64,000 nucleotides of DNA from Treponema sp. (GTDB lineage Bacteria; Spirochaetota; Spirochaetia; Treponematales; Treponemataceae). The notes under the pieces are model-generated. The model saw only the letters and a program-made list of their open reading frames with translations, searched no databases and was not told the origin of the DNA. Of this stretch, positions 25,295-34,207 are shown one piece after another. How positions within the stretch are numbered: position 1 is the stretch's first letter; the number at the start of each line of letters is the position of its first letter. Where the stretch lies: contig JAEDED010000006.1 in NCBI GenBank assembly GCA_016293495.1, positions 1 through 64,000 of the forward strand, given 5' to 3'. Position numbers and translations under genes: made by a program.

Positions 25295-26101
25295 ATGAAG
25301 GTAAATTTTAAAATGTGCTCATTTACTGCAGCTATAGCCTTCGTTTTGTCTTTCTTTATAGCTTTAATTTCAGGCGCTGGATTTGGAATTTCTCTCTTGA
25401 GAGCAATTATCCTTGCCGTTTGTTTTGGAGCTTTGTCGGTGGGAATCAGTTTTGTTTATGATAAATTCTTAAATGAAAAATCTTATGACGCATCGTCAAC
25501 TGAAAGTACATCAGATTCAGCTCCAACAATTGGTAACAAAGTTGATATTACAATTGACGATGAAGAACTTCAGGAAGACGATGAAACTCCGAAGTTCGTT
25601 CTTACCGGTCAGAATCAAATGCTCAGCAGTGATGATTTGAAAAGCAAACCAATGCAGGTTGATAATATAAATGAAGAATCTGGACACGGGTCAGGTTATT
25701 CAAAAACACAGACAGCATCATCATCAGCAGTCAGTTCTTCTGTATCAAGCAAGCCTTCATCTTCTGATTCTCCTGCACCTGCATTTAAACCGGTCTCATT
25801 AGGACAATCATCTGAACTTGAAACAGATGAATTGCCGGCTATTGAAAATACATTAGGGGATGGTTCATTCCTTAAACAAGACAGCGAACAGTACAGCGAA
25901 GATTTACTTGATGTTCTTCCTGACATGGGCGCTGGAACAAAAGCTGCAGAACAGACTGTGACAGACAGTGAGTTTGCAGTTGGCGGAAAAACAACAAGCA
26001 GATTGAATGAGGCTATGTTCCCGGACGGAACAATGGCTGAAAGTAAAGATGCAGTATTAATGGCAGAAGCTTTAAGAACCGTATTAAAAAACGGTGAATA
26101 A
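25295..26101 (+). CDS. Conserved hypothetical membrane protein between flhG and fliA
   Basis: A 268-residue protein with two closely spaced membrane helices (about residues 8-28 and 31-53), a short charged turn and then a long hydrophilic region rich in Ser, Asp, Glu and Gln that is probably disordered. The last 40 residues (TTSRLNEAMFPDGTMAESKD onward) look more ordered and may form a helix. Its function is unknown. Its place between flhG and the flagellar sigma gene implies a flagellar or regulatory role. A GGGAGG Shine-Dalgarno and a near-consensus promoter precede it. Confidence 0.7.
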   Translation: MKVNFKMCSFTAAIAFVLSFFIALISGAGFGISLLRAIILAVCFGALSVGISFVYDKFLNEKSYDASSTESTSDSAPTIGNKVDITIDDEELQEDDETPKFVLTGQNQMLSSDDLKSKPMQVDNINEESGHGSGYSKTQTASSSAVSSSVSSKPSSSDSPAPAFKPVSLGQSSELETDELPAIENTLGDGSFLKQDSEQYSEDLLDVLPDMGAGTKAAEQTVTDSEFAVGGKTTSRLNEAMFPDGTMAESKDAVLMAEALRTVLKNGE

Positions 26102-26120
26102 TAAATAAAAGGTGTAGAGT

Positions 26121-26909
26121 ATGGCAACATCGCTTTTTGACGAAAAAACAGAAGACGAACTCTGGTTAGAGTATAAAAAAACAAAATCTCCTCAACTGCG
26201 CGATAAATTTATCAGACAATACATGCCACTTGTAAAATATGTTGCTGGAAAACTGGCGGTAGGAATGCCTGGCAGCGTTGAGTTTGATGACCTTGTAGGT
26301 TTTGGTCAGTTCGGACTTCTTGATGCTATCGAAAAGTTTGATCCTGGAAAAAACGTTAAATTCAAGACTTATGCTGTAACTCGAATTCGTGGAGCTATCT
26401 TTGATGAATTAAGACAGCTTGACTGGGTTCCTCGTTCTGTTCGTCAGAAATCACGTGAAATTGAAGATACAATTGTTGACCTTGAATCTAAGCTTGGCCG
26501 TACAGCTACAGATGCAGAAATTGCAGAAAAAATGGGCGTTTCAGAAAGTGAATATCAGCAGACTGTAATGAAAGTTTCTGGAACAAGTGTTCTTTCTCTT
26601 AATGATGTATGGTATTCAGGAAATGACAATGATCATATGTCAATTGGCGATTCAATCGAATCTCCTTCAAGCTTAAATCCTGACGTAATCGTTGAACGCG
26701 AAGAAATCAGAAAAGTTATTGTTGAAGCTATTAATGAATTACCAGAAAAAGAAAAAATGGTAATCGTATTGTATTACCACGAAGATTTGACATTCAAAGA
26801 AATCGGTCAGGTTCTTGAAGTAAGTGAATCGCGTATTTCTCAGCTTCATACAAGAGCAAACCTTCGTTTGAGAGCTAAACTTACAAACTTAAGAAAAGGA
26901 ATTATGTAA
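26121..26909 (+). CDS. fliA: Flagellar sigma factor FliA/WhiG (sigma-28 type)
   Basis: The 262-residue protein has all parts of a sigma-28 factor: region 2 (YMPLVKYVAGKLAVGMPG onward, DLVGFGQFGLLDAIEKFDP, TYAVTRIRGAIFDELRQLDW), region 3 (PRSVRQKSREIEDTI) and region 4 with a helix-turn-helix (LTFKEIGQVLEVSESRISQL). It directs transcription of late flagellar and chemotaxis genes from TAAA/GCCGATAA promoters. No FlgM anti-sigma gene is visible in the window. fapA-like DUF342 follows after 6 bases. Confidence 0.95.
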   Translation: MATSLFDEKTEDELWLEYKKTKSPQLRDKFIRQYMPLVKYVAGKLAVGMPGSVEFDDLVGFGQFGLLDAIEKFDPGKNVKFKTYAVTRIRGAIFDELRQLDWVPRSVRQKSREIEDTIVDLESKLGRTATDAEIAEKMGVSESEYQQTVMKVSGTSVLSLNDVWYSGNDNDHMSIGDSIESPSSLNPDVIVEREEIRKVIVEAINELPEKEKMVIVLYYHEDLTFKEIGQVLEVSESRISQLHTRANLRLRAKLTNLRKGIM

Positions 26910-26915
26910 TAAAAT

Positions 26916-28886
26916 ATGGTTACTTTAGAAACTATCAGAAAAGATATGGAGGCTCAGCTGGCGCTGGATAATTCAATCCAGAGTGTAATCGTAAATGCGG
27001 ATACACTTGAAGAAGCATTGCAGGATGCTGCAGTTCAGCTTGATTCTAAAGTTTCCACTCTTGAATATGAAATTATCGAAAAAGGTTCTGATGGTTTTCT
27101 TGGTTTGGCAAAGAAACCCTGGAAGCTTAGAATATATCCAACTGCAGAAGCTATGGCTAAGAGAAAGAAAGTCAAGGATGACGCAAGCTTTGATGCAGAA
27201 AACTTTGACGAAGAAGTTAAGACAGTTGATCAGGACGGAATGTTCTATATCCGTCATTTTGGTGATAACATCTGTCTTAAGGTTACTTTACCAGTCGGCA
27301 AAGGTCGGCCTGTTGAAGCTAAACAGATTATTTCAGAAGCAAAACGAACAGACACTCTTTCAATTGATGAAGATTTAATCCGAAAGCTTGCAAAGAATGG
27401 TTCTAAAGACCAGTACGAAGTTGTTGGTCAGTATAAACATGTTCCTGCAGGCGATGCATTGCTTGTTATTGATGTATCTAAAGATGAAATGCTTGCAACA
27501 GTTACAGTTACACCTCCATCATTGAGTGGTGCAGAAATTTCAGCAGAACAGATTATCCGCAATCTTGAAATTCAGGGTGTTGTTGCAGGAATTGAAGAAG
27601 ATAAGATTAACGAATTTGTTGATAACCCTGCATATAATGTTCCTTGTGAAGTTGCTGCTGCCGTTAAACCACAGGACGGTCGTGATGCATACATGGTATT
27701 CCATTTCGAAACTGATCCTACAAAACTCAAGATTAAAGAATCAAAAAATGGTCTTGTTAACTTCAAGGAACTCAATCAGATTCAGAATGTTGTAAAAGGT
27801 CAGCCGCTTGCTCAGAAAATGCCGCCTGAAAGAGGTAAGGCAGGTAAGACATTGAAAGGCCGTTACCTTGAAGCTAAGAATGGAAAAGATATCCGACTTC
27901 CACTTGGTAAAAATGTTGAACTTGATAAAGACGGTGTAACAATTCTTGCGGCTATGAATGGTCGTGTATTGTTTGAAGCAGAACGCATTAATGTTGAACC
28001 GGTTCTTGAACTTGATGCAGTTAATATTAAAACCGGTAACATTGACTTCCTTGGTACAGTTGTCGTTAAAGGAAACGTTGAAGACGGTTATGATGTTAAG
28101 GCATCCGGCAATATTGAAGTTAACGGAACTGTCGGTCAGAGTCATCTCAAAACAGAATCCGGGGATATTATCGTATCTCAGGGTATTTTCGGACACGATG
28201 TCGGTGTTATTCAGGCCGGTGGATCTTTGTGGGCTAAGTTCATTCAGTCTGCAAAAGTTGAAGTTGAAAAATTCGTTATCGTTTCGGACAGTATCATGAA
28301 CTCAGAAGTTACTGCTATGAAACGTGTAATTCTTAACGGTAAGAAAGCTCAGATTACCGGTGGTCATTTGTTTGCAACAGAAGAAATCTGTGCTAAGAAT
28401 ATCGGTTCACCTGGTGGTGGTGCAGAGACTATTCTTGAAGTTGGATTTGACCCAAGATTAAAGCAGCGACTTGCAGATATTCAGGACGAACAGAACTCTC
28501 TTATGAGGGAACTTGAAGAAACTGAAAATAATATAGTAACTCTTGAGAACTTCAAGAAACAGAGAAAGACTCTTCCTAAAGAAAAACAGGATCATCTTGA
28601 TAATCTCAAAAAACGCAAAGAAGAAATTATTGTTAAATCAGAAAAATATGCTACAGAAGTTGAACAGATTCTCCAGCGTCTTCACGAACTTAAGGTTTTC
28701 GGAAAAGTTAAAGCTTTCGGAACTGTTTATGCCGGCGTAAAAATTTATGTACGCGATGTAGTTGATGAAGTTCGTTCTGACGTTAAGAACTGTACATTCT
28801 TCTTTGAAAATGGATTTGTTCGTCGCGGAAAATATGAAGAACCAGATATGACTGACGTAAAAGCTCCGGAAGGTTATTCAAGCTGA
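26916..28886 (+). CDS. DUF342 (FapA) family protein
   Basis: A 656-residue protein of the DUF342/FapA family. The N-terminal ~60 residues resemble a Jag-N-like domain (LEYEIIEKGSDGFLGLAKKPW). The FapA region begins near residue 170 and includes the glycine-rich beta-helix-like core (GNIDFLGTVVVKGNVEDGYDVKASGNIEVNGTV-type residues near 370-405). A coiled coil lies at about 505-570, and a short C-terminal beta segment follows. DUF342 proteins occur in flagellar loci of spirochetes and other bacteria, but their molecular role is unclear. It sits 6 bases after fliA. Confidence 0.85.
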   Translation: MVTLETIRKDMEAQLALDNSIQSVIVNADTLEEALQDAAVQLDSKVSTLEYEIIEKGSDGFLGLAKKPWKLRIYPTAEAMAKRKKVKDDASFDAENFDEEVKTVDQDGMFYIRHFGDNICLKVTLPVGKGRPVEAKQIISEAKRTDTLSIDEDLIRKLAKNGSKDQYEVVGQYKHVPAGDALLVIDVSKDEMLATVTVTPPSLSGAEISAEQIIRNLEIQGVVAGIEEDKINEFVDNPAYNVPCEVAAAVKPQDGRDAYMVFHFETDPTKLKIKESKNGLVNFKELNQIQNVVKGQPLAQKMPPERGKAGKTLKGRYLEAKNGKDIRLPLGKNVELDKDGVTILAAMNGRVLFEAERINVEPVLELDAVNIKTGNIDFLGTVVVKGNVEDGYDVKASGNIEVNGTVGQSHLKTESGDIIVSQGIFGHDVGVIQAGGSLWAKFIQSAKVEVEKFVIVSDSIMNSEVTAMKRVILNGKKAQITGGHLFATEEICAKNIGSPGGGAETILEVGFDPRLKQRLADIQDEQNSLMRELEETENNIVTLENFKKQRKTLPKEKQDHLDNLKKRKEEIIVKSEKYATEVEQILQRLHELKVFGKVKAFGTVYAGVKIYVRDVVDEVRSDVKNCTFFFENGFVRRGKYEEPDMTDVKAPEGYSS

Positions 28887-28905
28887 TAGAAGCGGAGGAA
28901 AGTTC

Positions 28906-29235
28906 GTGGCAGTTCAACCTATTGATTTACAGACAATGTACTCACAAATGGCGAATGTCGCATCAAAGGTTTCAGGAGAACAGCATGGTGCTCAAATGGC
29001 CGCTTCGTTACAACAGCAGTCAGCAGTAATCCAGAATGCCAAAGCCGCTAAAACAGTTCAGAAAGCTTCAGGGGATAATTCAAAAACCGGATTAGTCAAG
29101 GACGGTTCATCTGGTCAGCAGCAGGAATCGTATTGCAGTAAACATAAAAATGAATCTGAAGAAGAATTAATGGAGAACAAGAAAGCTGAATTCCGTGAAG
29201 ATTTTCTCGGACGTCATATTGATATTACGAGGTAA
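28906..29235 (+). CDS. Small conserved spirochete protein downstream of the DUF342 gene
   Basis: A 109-residue Gln/Ala/Ser/Lys-rich protein with no signal peptide or membrane helix and a probable helical N-terminal half (residues 8-50). The C-terminal 20 residues (KKAEFREDFLGRHIDITR) look conserved. The start is GTG at 28906, supported by the strong Shine-Dalgarno GGAGGAA 5 bases upstream. Function is unknown. Spacing to its neighbours (19 and 3 bases) puts it in the flagellar sigma-factor transcript. Confidence 0.7.
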   Translation: MAVQPIDLQTMYSQMANVASKVSGEQHGAQMAASLQQQSAVIQNAKAAKTVQKASGDNSKTGLVKDGSSGQQQESYCSKHKNESEEELMENKKAEFREDFLGRHIDITR

Positions 29236-29238
29236 GCT

Positions 29239-29940
29239 ATGCAGTCAGTTATAATTGCTTTGCTAATTCTTATTAACCTGATATTGTGGTTAGTTTTTTT
29301 CATTAAATTCAAACGCCTTTTTTCTACAGATGATATTATCCAGAAAACGAGAGATGAATACGATTTACTTTTATCTGATGTAAACCGCAATGCCCTTCAG
29401 AATATAAATCTGATTGATATGAAAATCGAAGAATTAAAATCTTTGATTGAAGTTGCAGACAGAAGACTTTCTACTGTTCAGAGTGAAGTTCAATTTCATC
29501 AGGCTAAATCTGAACTTACAAGACCTTATTCAAAAAGATCAACAAGAACTACTCCAGAAATAAATGCAGCTAGAGAAGTTGTAGAACAGGAATCTGCATA
29601 CAACATTGACGTTAATGTAAAAAAATCAAGAAAAAAGCTTCAGAGCCAACCAGTTTCTGTAACACCAGTACGACAGTCAAAAACTAAAAATGTTACAAAA
29701 ACTCAGAGTGAGATTAAACCTCAAACTTCCAGTAAAGCTCTAGTACAGGCAAATGAACCTGTTGATATTTCAGGATACAAGCTTCCTAATATTTACAGGT
29801 CTGATAATCCGATTAAATCAAAGCAGACGTTTCAGGAGCAGGTGAGAAAGCTTTATGATGCAGGTTATACTGTTGATCAGATTGCTCATGAATTAAATAA
29901 ATCTACAACTGAAGTTGAACTTATAGTAGAAATGATGTAA
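29239..29940 (+). CDS. Membrane-anchored protein with C-terminal helix-turn-helix-like motif
   Basis: A 233-residue protein with an N-terminal membrane helix (about 4-23), a coiled coil (about 34-95) and a Ser/Lys/Thr/Gln-rich linker. The C-terminal helical pair VRKLYDAGYTVDQIAHELNK resembles a DUF6115/sigma-70 region 4-like helix-turn-helix. This combination occurs in other bacterial flagellar loci, but I cannot assign a role. It is the last gene of the flagellar run. No strong terminator separates it from galM, whose own GTG start follows after 48 bases. Confidence 0.7.
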   Translation: MQSVIIALLILINLILWLVFFIKFKRLFSTDDIIQKTRDEYDLLLSDVNRNALQNINLIDMKIEELKSLIEVADRRLSTVQSEVQFHQAKSELTRPYSKRSTRTTPEINAAREVVEQESAYNIDVNVKKSRKKLQSQPVSVTPVRQSKTKNVTKTQSEIKPQTSSKALVQANEPVDISGYKLPNIYRSDNPIKSKQTFQEQVRKLYDAGYTVDQIAHELNKSTTEVELIVEMM

Positions 29941-29988
29941 GTAAGTATAAAAAAATATACTAATTAATTCCACAAAGGAGTAAATAAA

Positions 29989-31062
29989 GTGAAAGTTACA
30001 AAACAGATTTTTGGAACAATCGGAAACGGAGAGGTTGCAAATCTTTATACAGTTGATAACGGAAAAATGTCATTCTGCGTTACTGACTATGGATGTACAT
30101 TAACAGGAATTTTCCTTCCTAACAAACTCGGTCTTAAAGATGATGTTATTCTCGGACATTCAACTCTTGAAGGTTTTATCAAAGATCCAGGCTTGTCATT
30201 CGGGTCAATTGTCGGACGTTTTGCAAACCGTATCGGCGATGCAAAATTTATAATTAATGGTAAAACATACAGTCTTGATAAAAACGACAATGAAGTAAAC
30301 ACACTTCACGGAGGTTTTACCCGTTACGACCACATGATCTGGAACAGCAAAATTGTTTCTAATAAAAATGGAAAAGGCGTTGAATTTTCACGCGTAAGTC
30401 CTGACGGCGAACAGGGATTTCCTGGAAACGTAAAGCTTACAGTAACTTACACATTAAACGATAAAAACGAACTTCGTCTTGACTACAAGGCAGAAACTGA
30501 TGCTGCAACACCTGTAAACCTTACAAACCACGCATATTTCAACCTTCATGGTTCAGGAACAGTTCTCAACCATACACTTCAGATCAAGTCAGAACATATT
30601 CTCGAAGTAAATGACAAGTTGATTCCTACAGGAACTTTGACATCAGTTGCAGGCAATGCTTATGACTTTAATACTTCAAAAACTCTTGGTCAGGATATTG
30701 AAAAAGTAATGCCGGGCTATGATAACTGCTACACAACCTGCTGGCATTCAAAGGATTCAGAATGGCTTGAACCAACTGAAGAATGCTTTACAGCAGAAGG
30801 CGGCGAGGCTGCAGTTCTAACAGATCCTGAAACAAACCGTACAATGAAAGTTTATACAAACCAGCCTGGCATTCAGCTTTATACAGCTAACTGGATTGAA
30901 GGAATTGTTGGTAAAAACGGAACTGTATACCATCGCCATGGGGCTGTATGTCTTGAAACTCAGGCTTTCCCTGATGCACCGAACAAAGAAAACTTTCCAT
31001 GCTGTATTCTTGAACCAGGCGAAGAATACAATGCGGTTACAATCTACAAATTCGAGTTCTAA
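29989..31062 (+). CDS. galM: Aldose 1-epimerase (galactose mutarotase)
   Basis: GalM interconverts alpha and beta anomers of aldoses such as galactose and glucose. The 357-residue length and family segments fit: VGRFANRIGDAKF, NTLHGG, LTNHAYFNLHGSG with the catalytic His, PGYDNCY, QPGIQLYTANW and the catalytic-Glu segment LETQAFPDAPN. The start is GTG at 29989 with AAGGAG 8 bases upstream. It is followed by a strong terminator at 31108-31149. It has no visible sugar operon partners; neighbours are flagellar and V-ATPase genes. Confidence 0.94.
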   Translation: MKVTKQIFGTIGNGEVANLYTVDNGKMSFCVTDYGCTLTGIFLPNKLGLKDDVILGHSTLEGFIKDPGLSFGSIVGRFANRIGDAKFIINGKTYSLDKNDNEVNTLHGGFTRYDHMIWNSKIVSNKNGKGVEFSRVSPDGEQGFPGNVKLTVTYTLNDKNELRLDYKAETDAATPVNLTNHAYFNLHGSGTVLNHTLQIKSEHILEVNDKLIPTGTLTSVAGNAYDFNTSKTLGQDIEKVMPGYDNCYTTCWHSKDSEWLEPTEECFTAEGGEAAVLTDPETNRTMKVYTNQPGIQLYTANWIEGIVGKNGTVYHRHGAVCLETQAFPDAPNKENFPCCILEPGEEYNAVTIYKFEF

Positions 31063-31107
31063 TTCAATTCGGATTGTATAACAATCATCATAAAATAAAA
31101 AAAAATG

Positions 31108-31149
31108 AGAGGATTTTGTGCTTTTTTTTGCACAAGTCCTCTTTTTTTT
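31108..31149 (+). terminator. Terminator after galM
   Basis: A stem with AGAGGA and TTTGTGC in its left arm and GCACAAG and TCCTCT in its right arm (31108-31142) runs directly into a T-run. It is a classical intrinsic terminator and isolates galM and the flagellar transcript from the V-ATPase promoter. Confidence 0.9.
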
Positions 31150-31193
31150 ATTAAATTCATTAAATACTCATTTAGTATCTAAATGGATTTTTA

Positions 31194-31222
31194 TTGCGGA
31201 TTTACTAAAATCGGGATATAAT
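31194..31222 (+). promoter_or_regulatory. V-ATPase operon promoter
   Basis: TTGCGG (31194-31199) and a perfect TATAAT (31217-31222) are 17 bases apart, between the galM terminator and the atpE start. A leader of about 45 bases with GAGAGG before the ATG follows. Confidence 0.8.
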
Positions 31223-31273
31223 TAACCATTACTAATTTGTTAAAAAAATTACTTTATTTATAGAGAGGTTTTA

Positions 31274-31891
31274 ATGGACGTCCAATTACAGGAATTGATC
31301 GATAAGATCAAAAAAGACGGCGTTGCATCAGCAGAGACATCTGCTGCACAGATTATCGCTGATGCAGAAAAGAAAGCTGCTCAGATTATTGCAGATGCAA
31401 AAAATCAGGCTGACGGAATTGTAAAAGAGGCAAAGACAGAATCAGAACGCCTTGAAAAATCCAGCGAAGATGCTATCAAGCAGGCTGGAAGAAACCTTCT
31501 TATTTCTTTCCGTGATGGAATTACTTCAGAACTTAAGAAGATTATTGAATCAGAAACAGCAACAGCTTACTCAAAGGAATTACTTGAAAAATTAATTCCT
31601 GAAACTGTAAAAGCATGGGCTGGAAAATCTGAAGTTAATAATCTTTCAGTTTTGCTTTCAGAAAAAGATCTTGCTTCACTTGAATCAGGATTGAAAGCAG
31701 CACTTAAAGATGAAATCGGCAAAGGTCTTGAAATTAAACCAGACAAGACTCTTTCAAACGGATTTAGAATCGGCTTGAAAGATGGCAGTGCGTTCTACGA
31801 TTATTCTGCAGAATCAGTTGCTGAATTGTTCTCTGCTTATCTTAATCCAAGAGTTGCTGCTATCCTTAAACAGGCTGCTAGTGAGGCATAA
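31274..31891 (+). CDS. atpE: V-type ATPase subunit E
   Basis: Subunit E forms the peripheral stalk that connects the catalytic head to subunit I. The 205-residue protein has an N-terminal Ala/Lys/Glu-rich helix (residues about 15-80, with AEKKAAQIIADAKNQADGIV repeats) and a globular C-terminal domain, as in other E subunits. GAGAGG precedes the ATG. It is the first gene of the seven-gene V-ATPase operon and is followed after 2 bases by the DUF2764-like gene. Confidence 0.85.
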   Translation: MDVQLQELIDKIKKDGVASAETSAAQIIADAEKKAAQIIADAKNQADGIVKEAKTESERLEKSSEDAIKQAGRNLLISFRDGITSELKKIIESETATAYSKELLEKLIPETVKAWAGKSEVNNLSVLLSEKDLASLESGLKAALKDEIGKGLEIKPDKTLSNGFRIGLKDGSAFYDYSAESVAELFSAYLNPRVAAILKQAASEA

Positions 31892-31893
31892 TA

Positions 31894-32439
31894 GTGGGAT
31901 CTCAGTACTATTTGGTTTCGCAGCTGCCAGCACTTGAAAATTATGAAGGTCGTGGTCAGCTTCCGTTAACCGAAAAATCTTTCAAGGAATTATGTTCTCG
32001 TTTTCTCAGTAAAAAGGACTGTAAAATTCTTGAAAAACTTTCACTTGAGCCACCTAAGTCAGATGCAAAAACCGGATCTGCATTGCTTGATAAATGGAAT
32101 GAAAAGGAACGCAATCTCAGGTTTGCACTTGCTCAGATTCGTGCACTTAAGATGAAAAAAGAATCAGAAATGATTGCTGGTTCTATCAGTGCTGATGTTA
32201 TGCAGGCTGCTAGAACTGCTGTTGGTATGGATAGTCCTCTGGCTGCAGAAGAATATCTTAATCAGTATAGAATGGAAACTTTAAAGAATCTCACACCACT
32301 TGATAACTTTAGCGTAGATGCTGTGTTTGCTTATGGACTTAAGCTTATGCTTGCAGAACGCATGAAACTATTTGATGCAGAGATCGGTAAAGATTCATAT
32401 CATAAAATTTACGATGAAATACTTGGAGACGCTAAATGA
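31894..32439 (+). CDS. DUF2764-like V-ATPase-associated protein
   Basis: A 181-residue, mainly helical protein with no membrane helix. It starts at GTG 31894, 2 bases after atpE, with GAGG inside the atpE end. The N-terminal YYLVSQLPALENY matches the DUF2764 family found between E and A in spirochete and Bacteroidetes V-ATPase operons. It sits where archaeal-type operons carry subunit C, and no C or F subunit is recognisable in this operon. A role as a divergent rotor-stalk subunit is an inference. Its 3' end overlaps atpA by 4 bases. Confidence 0.75.
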   Translation: MGSQYYLVSQLPALENYEGRGQLPLTEKSFKELCSRFLSKKDCKILEKLSLEPPKSDAKTGSALLDKWNEKERNLRFALAQIRALKMKKESEMIAGSISADVMQAARTAVGMDSPLAAEEYLNQYRMETLKNLTPLDNFSVDAVFAYGLKLMLAERMKLFDAEIGKDSYHKIYDEILGDAK

Positions 32440-34205
32440 CGGATACAAACGCAAAAGTAGTCGGCATTAATGGAAACATGGTTACTATCGAATTTGACGG
32501 TAACGTTTCTATGAATGAAGTAGGCTATGTAAATGTAGACGGAAAGAAGTTGCGCGGTGAAATAATCCGTATTCGCGGAAATAAAGCTCAGATGCAGATT
32601 TTCGAAATGACACAGGGAATCAAAGCCGGTGACAAAGTAGAACTGATGGGAGATCTTCTTTGCGCAGAATTAGGACCTGGACTTTTAGGTCAGACATTTG
32701 ATGGTTTGCAGAACCCGCTTCCTCTGGTTGCAGAAAAAGCAGGCTTCTTCCTCGAAAGAGGTGTTTATGTTGATTCACTTCCTAGAGATAAAAAATGGGA
32801 ATGGACACCTACTGCAAAACCTGGTGATAAAGTTGTAAGAGGTGACTTTGTAGGAACAGTTCCTGAAGGACCTTTCACACATAAAATTCTTGTTCCATTT
32901 GATAAACTTGGAATGTACACAGTTAAATCTGTTACACCAGCAGGCAGTTATACAATCGAAGACACAGTTGCAGTTATTACAGACGAAAAAGGAAATGACC
33001 ATGAACTAAAAATGGCATTCAAGTGGCCTGTAAAACGTGCAGTTGACTGTTATGCAGAACGCCTTGCACCAACAGAACCAATGGTTACTCAGGTTCGTTT
33101 GATTGATACTTTCTATCCTGTATCAAAAGGTGGAACATATTGTATTCCAGGTCCTTTCGGTGCCGGAAAAACTGTACTTCAGCACACAACTTCACGTAAC
33201 GCAGACGTTGATATCGTAATCATCGCTGCCTGTGGTGAACGTGCCGGTGAAGTAGTAGAAACAATTAAAGAGTTCCCTGAACTTAAAGACCCACGTACTG
33301 GCCGTTCATTGATGGAAAGAACAATCATCATTTGTAATACTTCATCAATGCCTGTTGCTTCCCGTGAAGCTTCAGTTTATACATCAGTGACACTTGCAGA
33401 ATACTATCGTCAGATGGGACTTCACGTATTGCTCCTTGCTGACTCAACAAGCCGCTGGGCACAGGCTCTCCGTGAAATGTCTGGACGATTGGAAGAAATC
33501 CCTGGTGAAGAAGCATTCCCAGCTTACCTTGAATCATACATTTCTGCATTCTACGAAAGAGCAGGTTATGTAAGACTTCGTGATGGAAGCTTTGGATCTG
33601 TTACAATCGGTGGTACAGTATCTCCTGCCGGTGGTAACTTCGAAGAACCAGTAACTCAGGCTACTCTTAAAGTAGTAGGAGCTTTCCATGGACTTTCTCG
33701 TGAACGTTCTGATGCTCGTAAGTATCCTGCTATTGACCCAATTATTTCATGGTCAAAATATAAATCAGTACTTCCTCAATCATGGGTTGCTTATGCACGC
33801 AAAGTATTCCTTGCCGGTGTTGAAGTTAACCAGATGATGAAGGTAGTAGGTGAAGACGGTACAACAACAGAAGATTATATCGAATACCTCAAGAGTGAAT
33901 TCCTTGATGCAGTTTACATGCAGCAGAACTCATTCGACGAAATCGATGCTGCTGTAAGTGTTGAACGCCAGAAATATACATTCAGCAAAGTTCTTTCAGT
34001 TCTTGGAGCTGACTTTGAACTTTCTGATAAAGACACAGCCCGCAACTTCTTCAACCAGATGCGTCAGAAGTTCATCGACTGGAACTATTCTGAATGGAAC
34101 AGCGACAAGTTCAAGGAAGCAGAAAGCGCTATTGAAACTCACGTTGCTTCTGCAAATGGAAAAGTTCGTGATGACGTTGCAGCAATGTTAAAGGATGGTG
34201 AATAA
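32436..34205 (+). CDS. atpA: V-type ATPase catalytic subunit A
   Basis: Subunit A is the ATP-hydrolysing subunit of the A3B3 head. The 589-residue length is standard and includes the extra non-homologous region after the N-terminal barrel. The P-loop GPFGAGKT lies at 239-246, with CGERAGEVVE, SSMPVASREAS and the LADSTSRWAQALREMSGRLE segments typical of A subunits. Binding residues are intact. The start overlaps the upstream gene by 4 bases. Confidence 0.97.
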   Translation: MTDTNAKVVGINGNMVTIEFDGNVSMNEVGYVNVDGKKLRGEIIRIRGNKAQMQIFEMTQGIKAGDKVELMGDLLCAELGPGLLGQTFDGLQNPLPLVAEKAGFFLERGVYVDSLPRDKKWEWTPTAKPGDKVVRGDFVGTVPEGPFTHKILVPFDKLGMYTVKSVTPAGSYTIEDTVAVITDEKGNDHELKMAFKWPVKRAVDCYAERLAPTEPMVTQVRLIDTFYPVSKGGTYCIPGPFGAGKTVLQHTTSRNADVDIVIIAACGERAGEVVETIKEFPELKDPRTGRSLMERTIIICNTSSMPVASREASVYTSVTLAEYYRQMGLHVLLLADSTSRWAQALREMSGRLEEIPGEEAFPAYLESYISAFYERAGYVRLRDGSFGSVTIGGTVSPAGGNFEEPVTQATLKVVGAFHGLSRERSDARKYPAIDPIISWSKYKSVLPQSWVAYARKVFLAGVEVNQMMKVVGEDGTTTEDYIEYLKSEFLDAVYMQQNSFDEIDAAVSVERQKYTFSKVLSVLGADFELSDKDTARNFFNQMRQKFIDWNYSEWNSDKFKEAESAIETHVASANGKVRDDVAAMLKDGE

Positions 34206-34207
34206 TT

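Noticed and set aside
25696..26184. Minus-strand 162-residue frame overlapping the unknown gene before fliA
   Set aside because: It spans two well-supported plus-strand genes with good Shine-Dalgarno sequences and has no family features.
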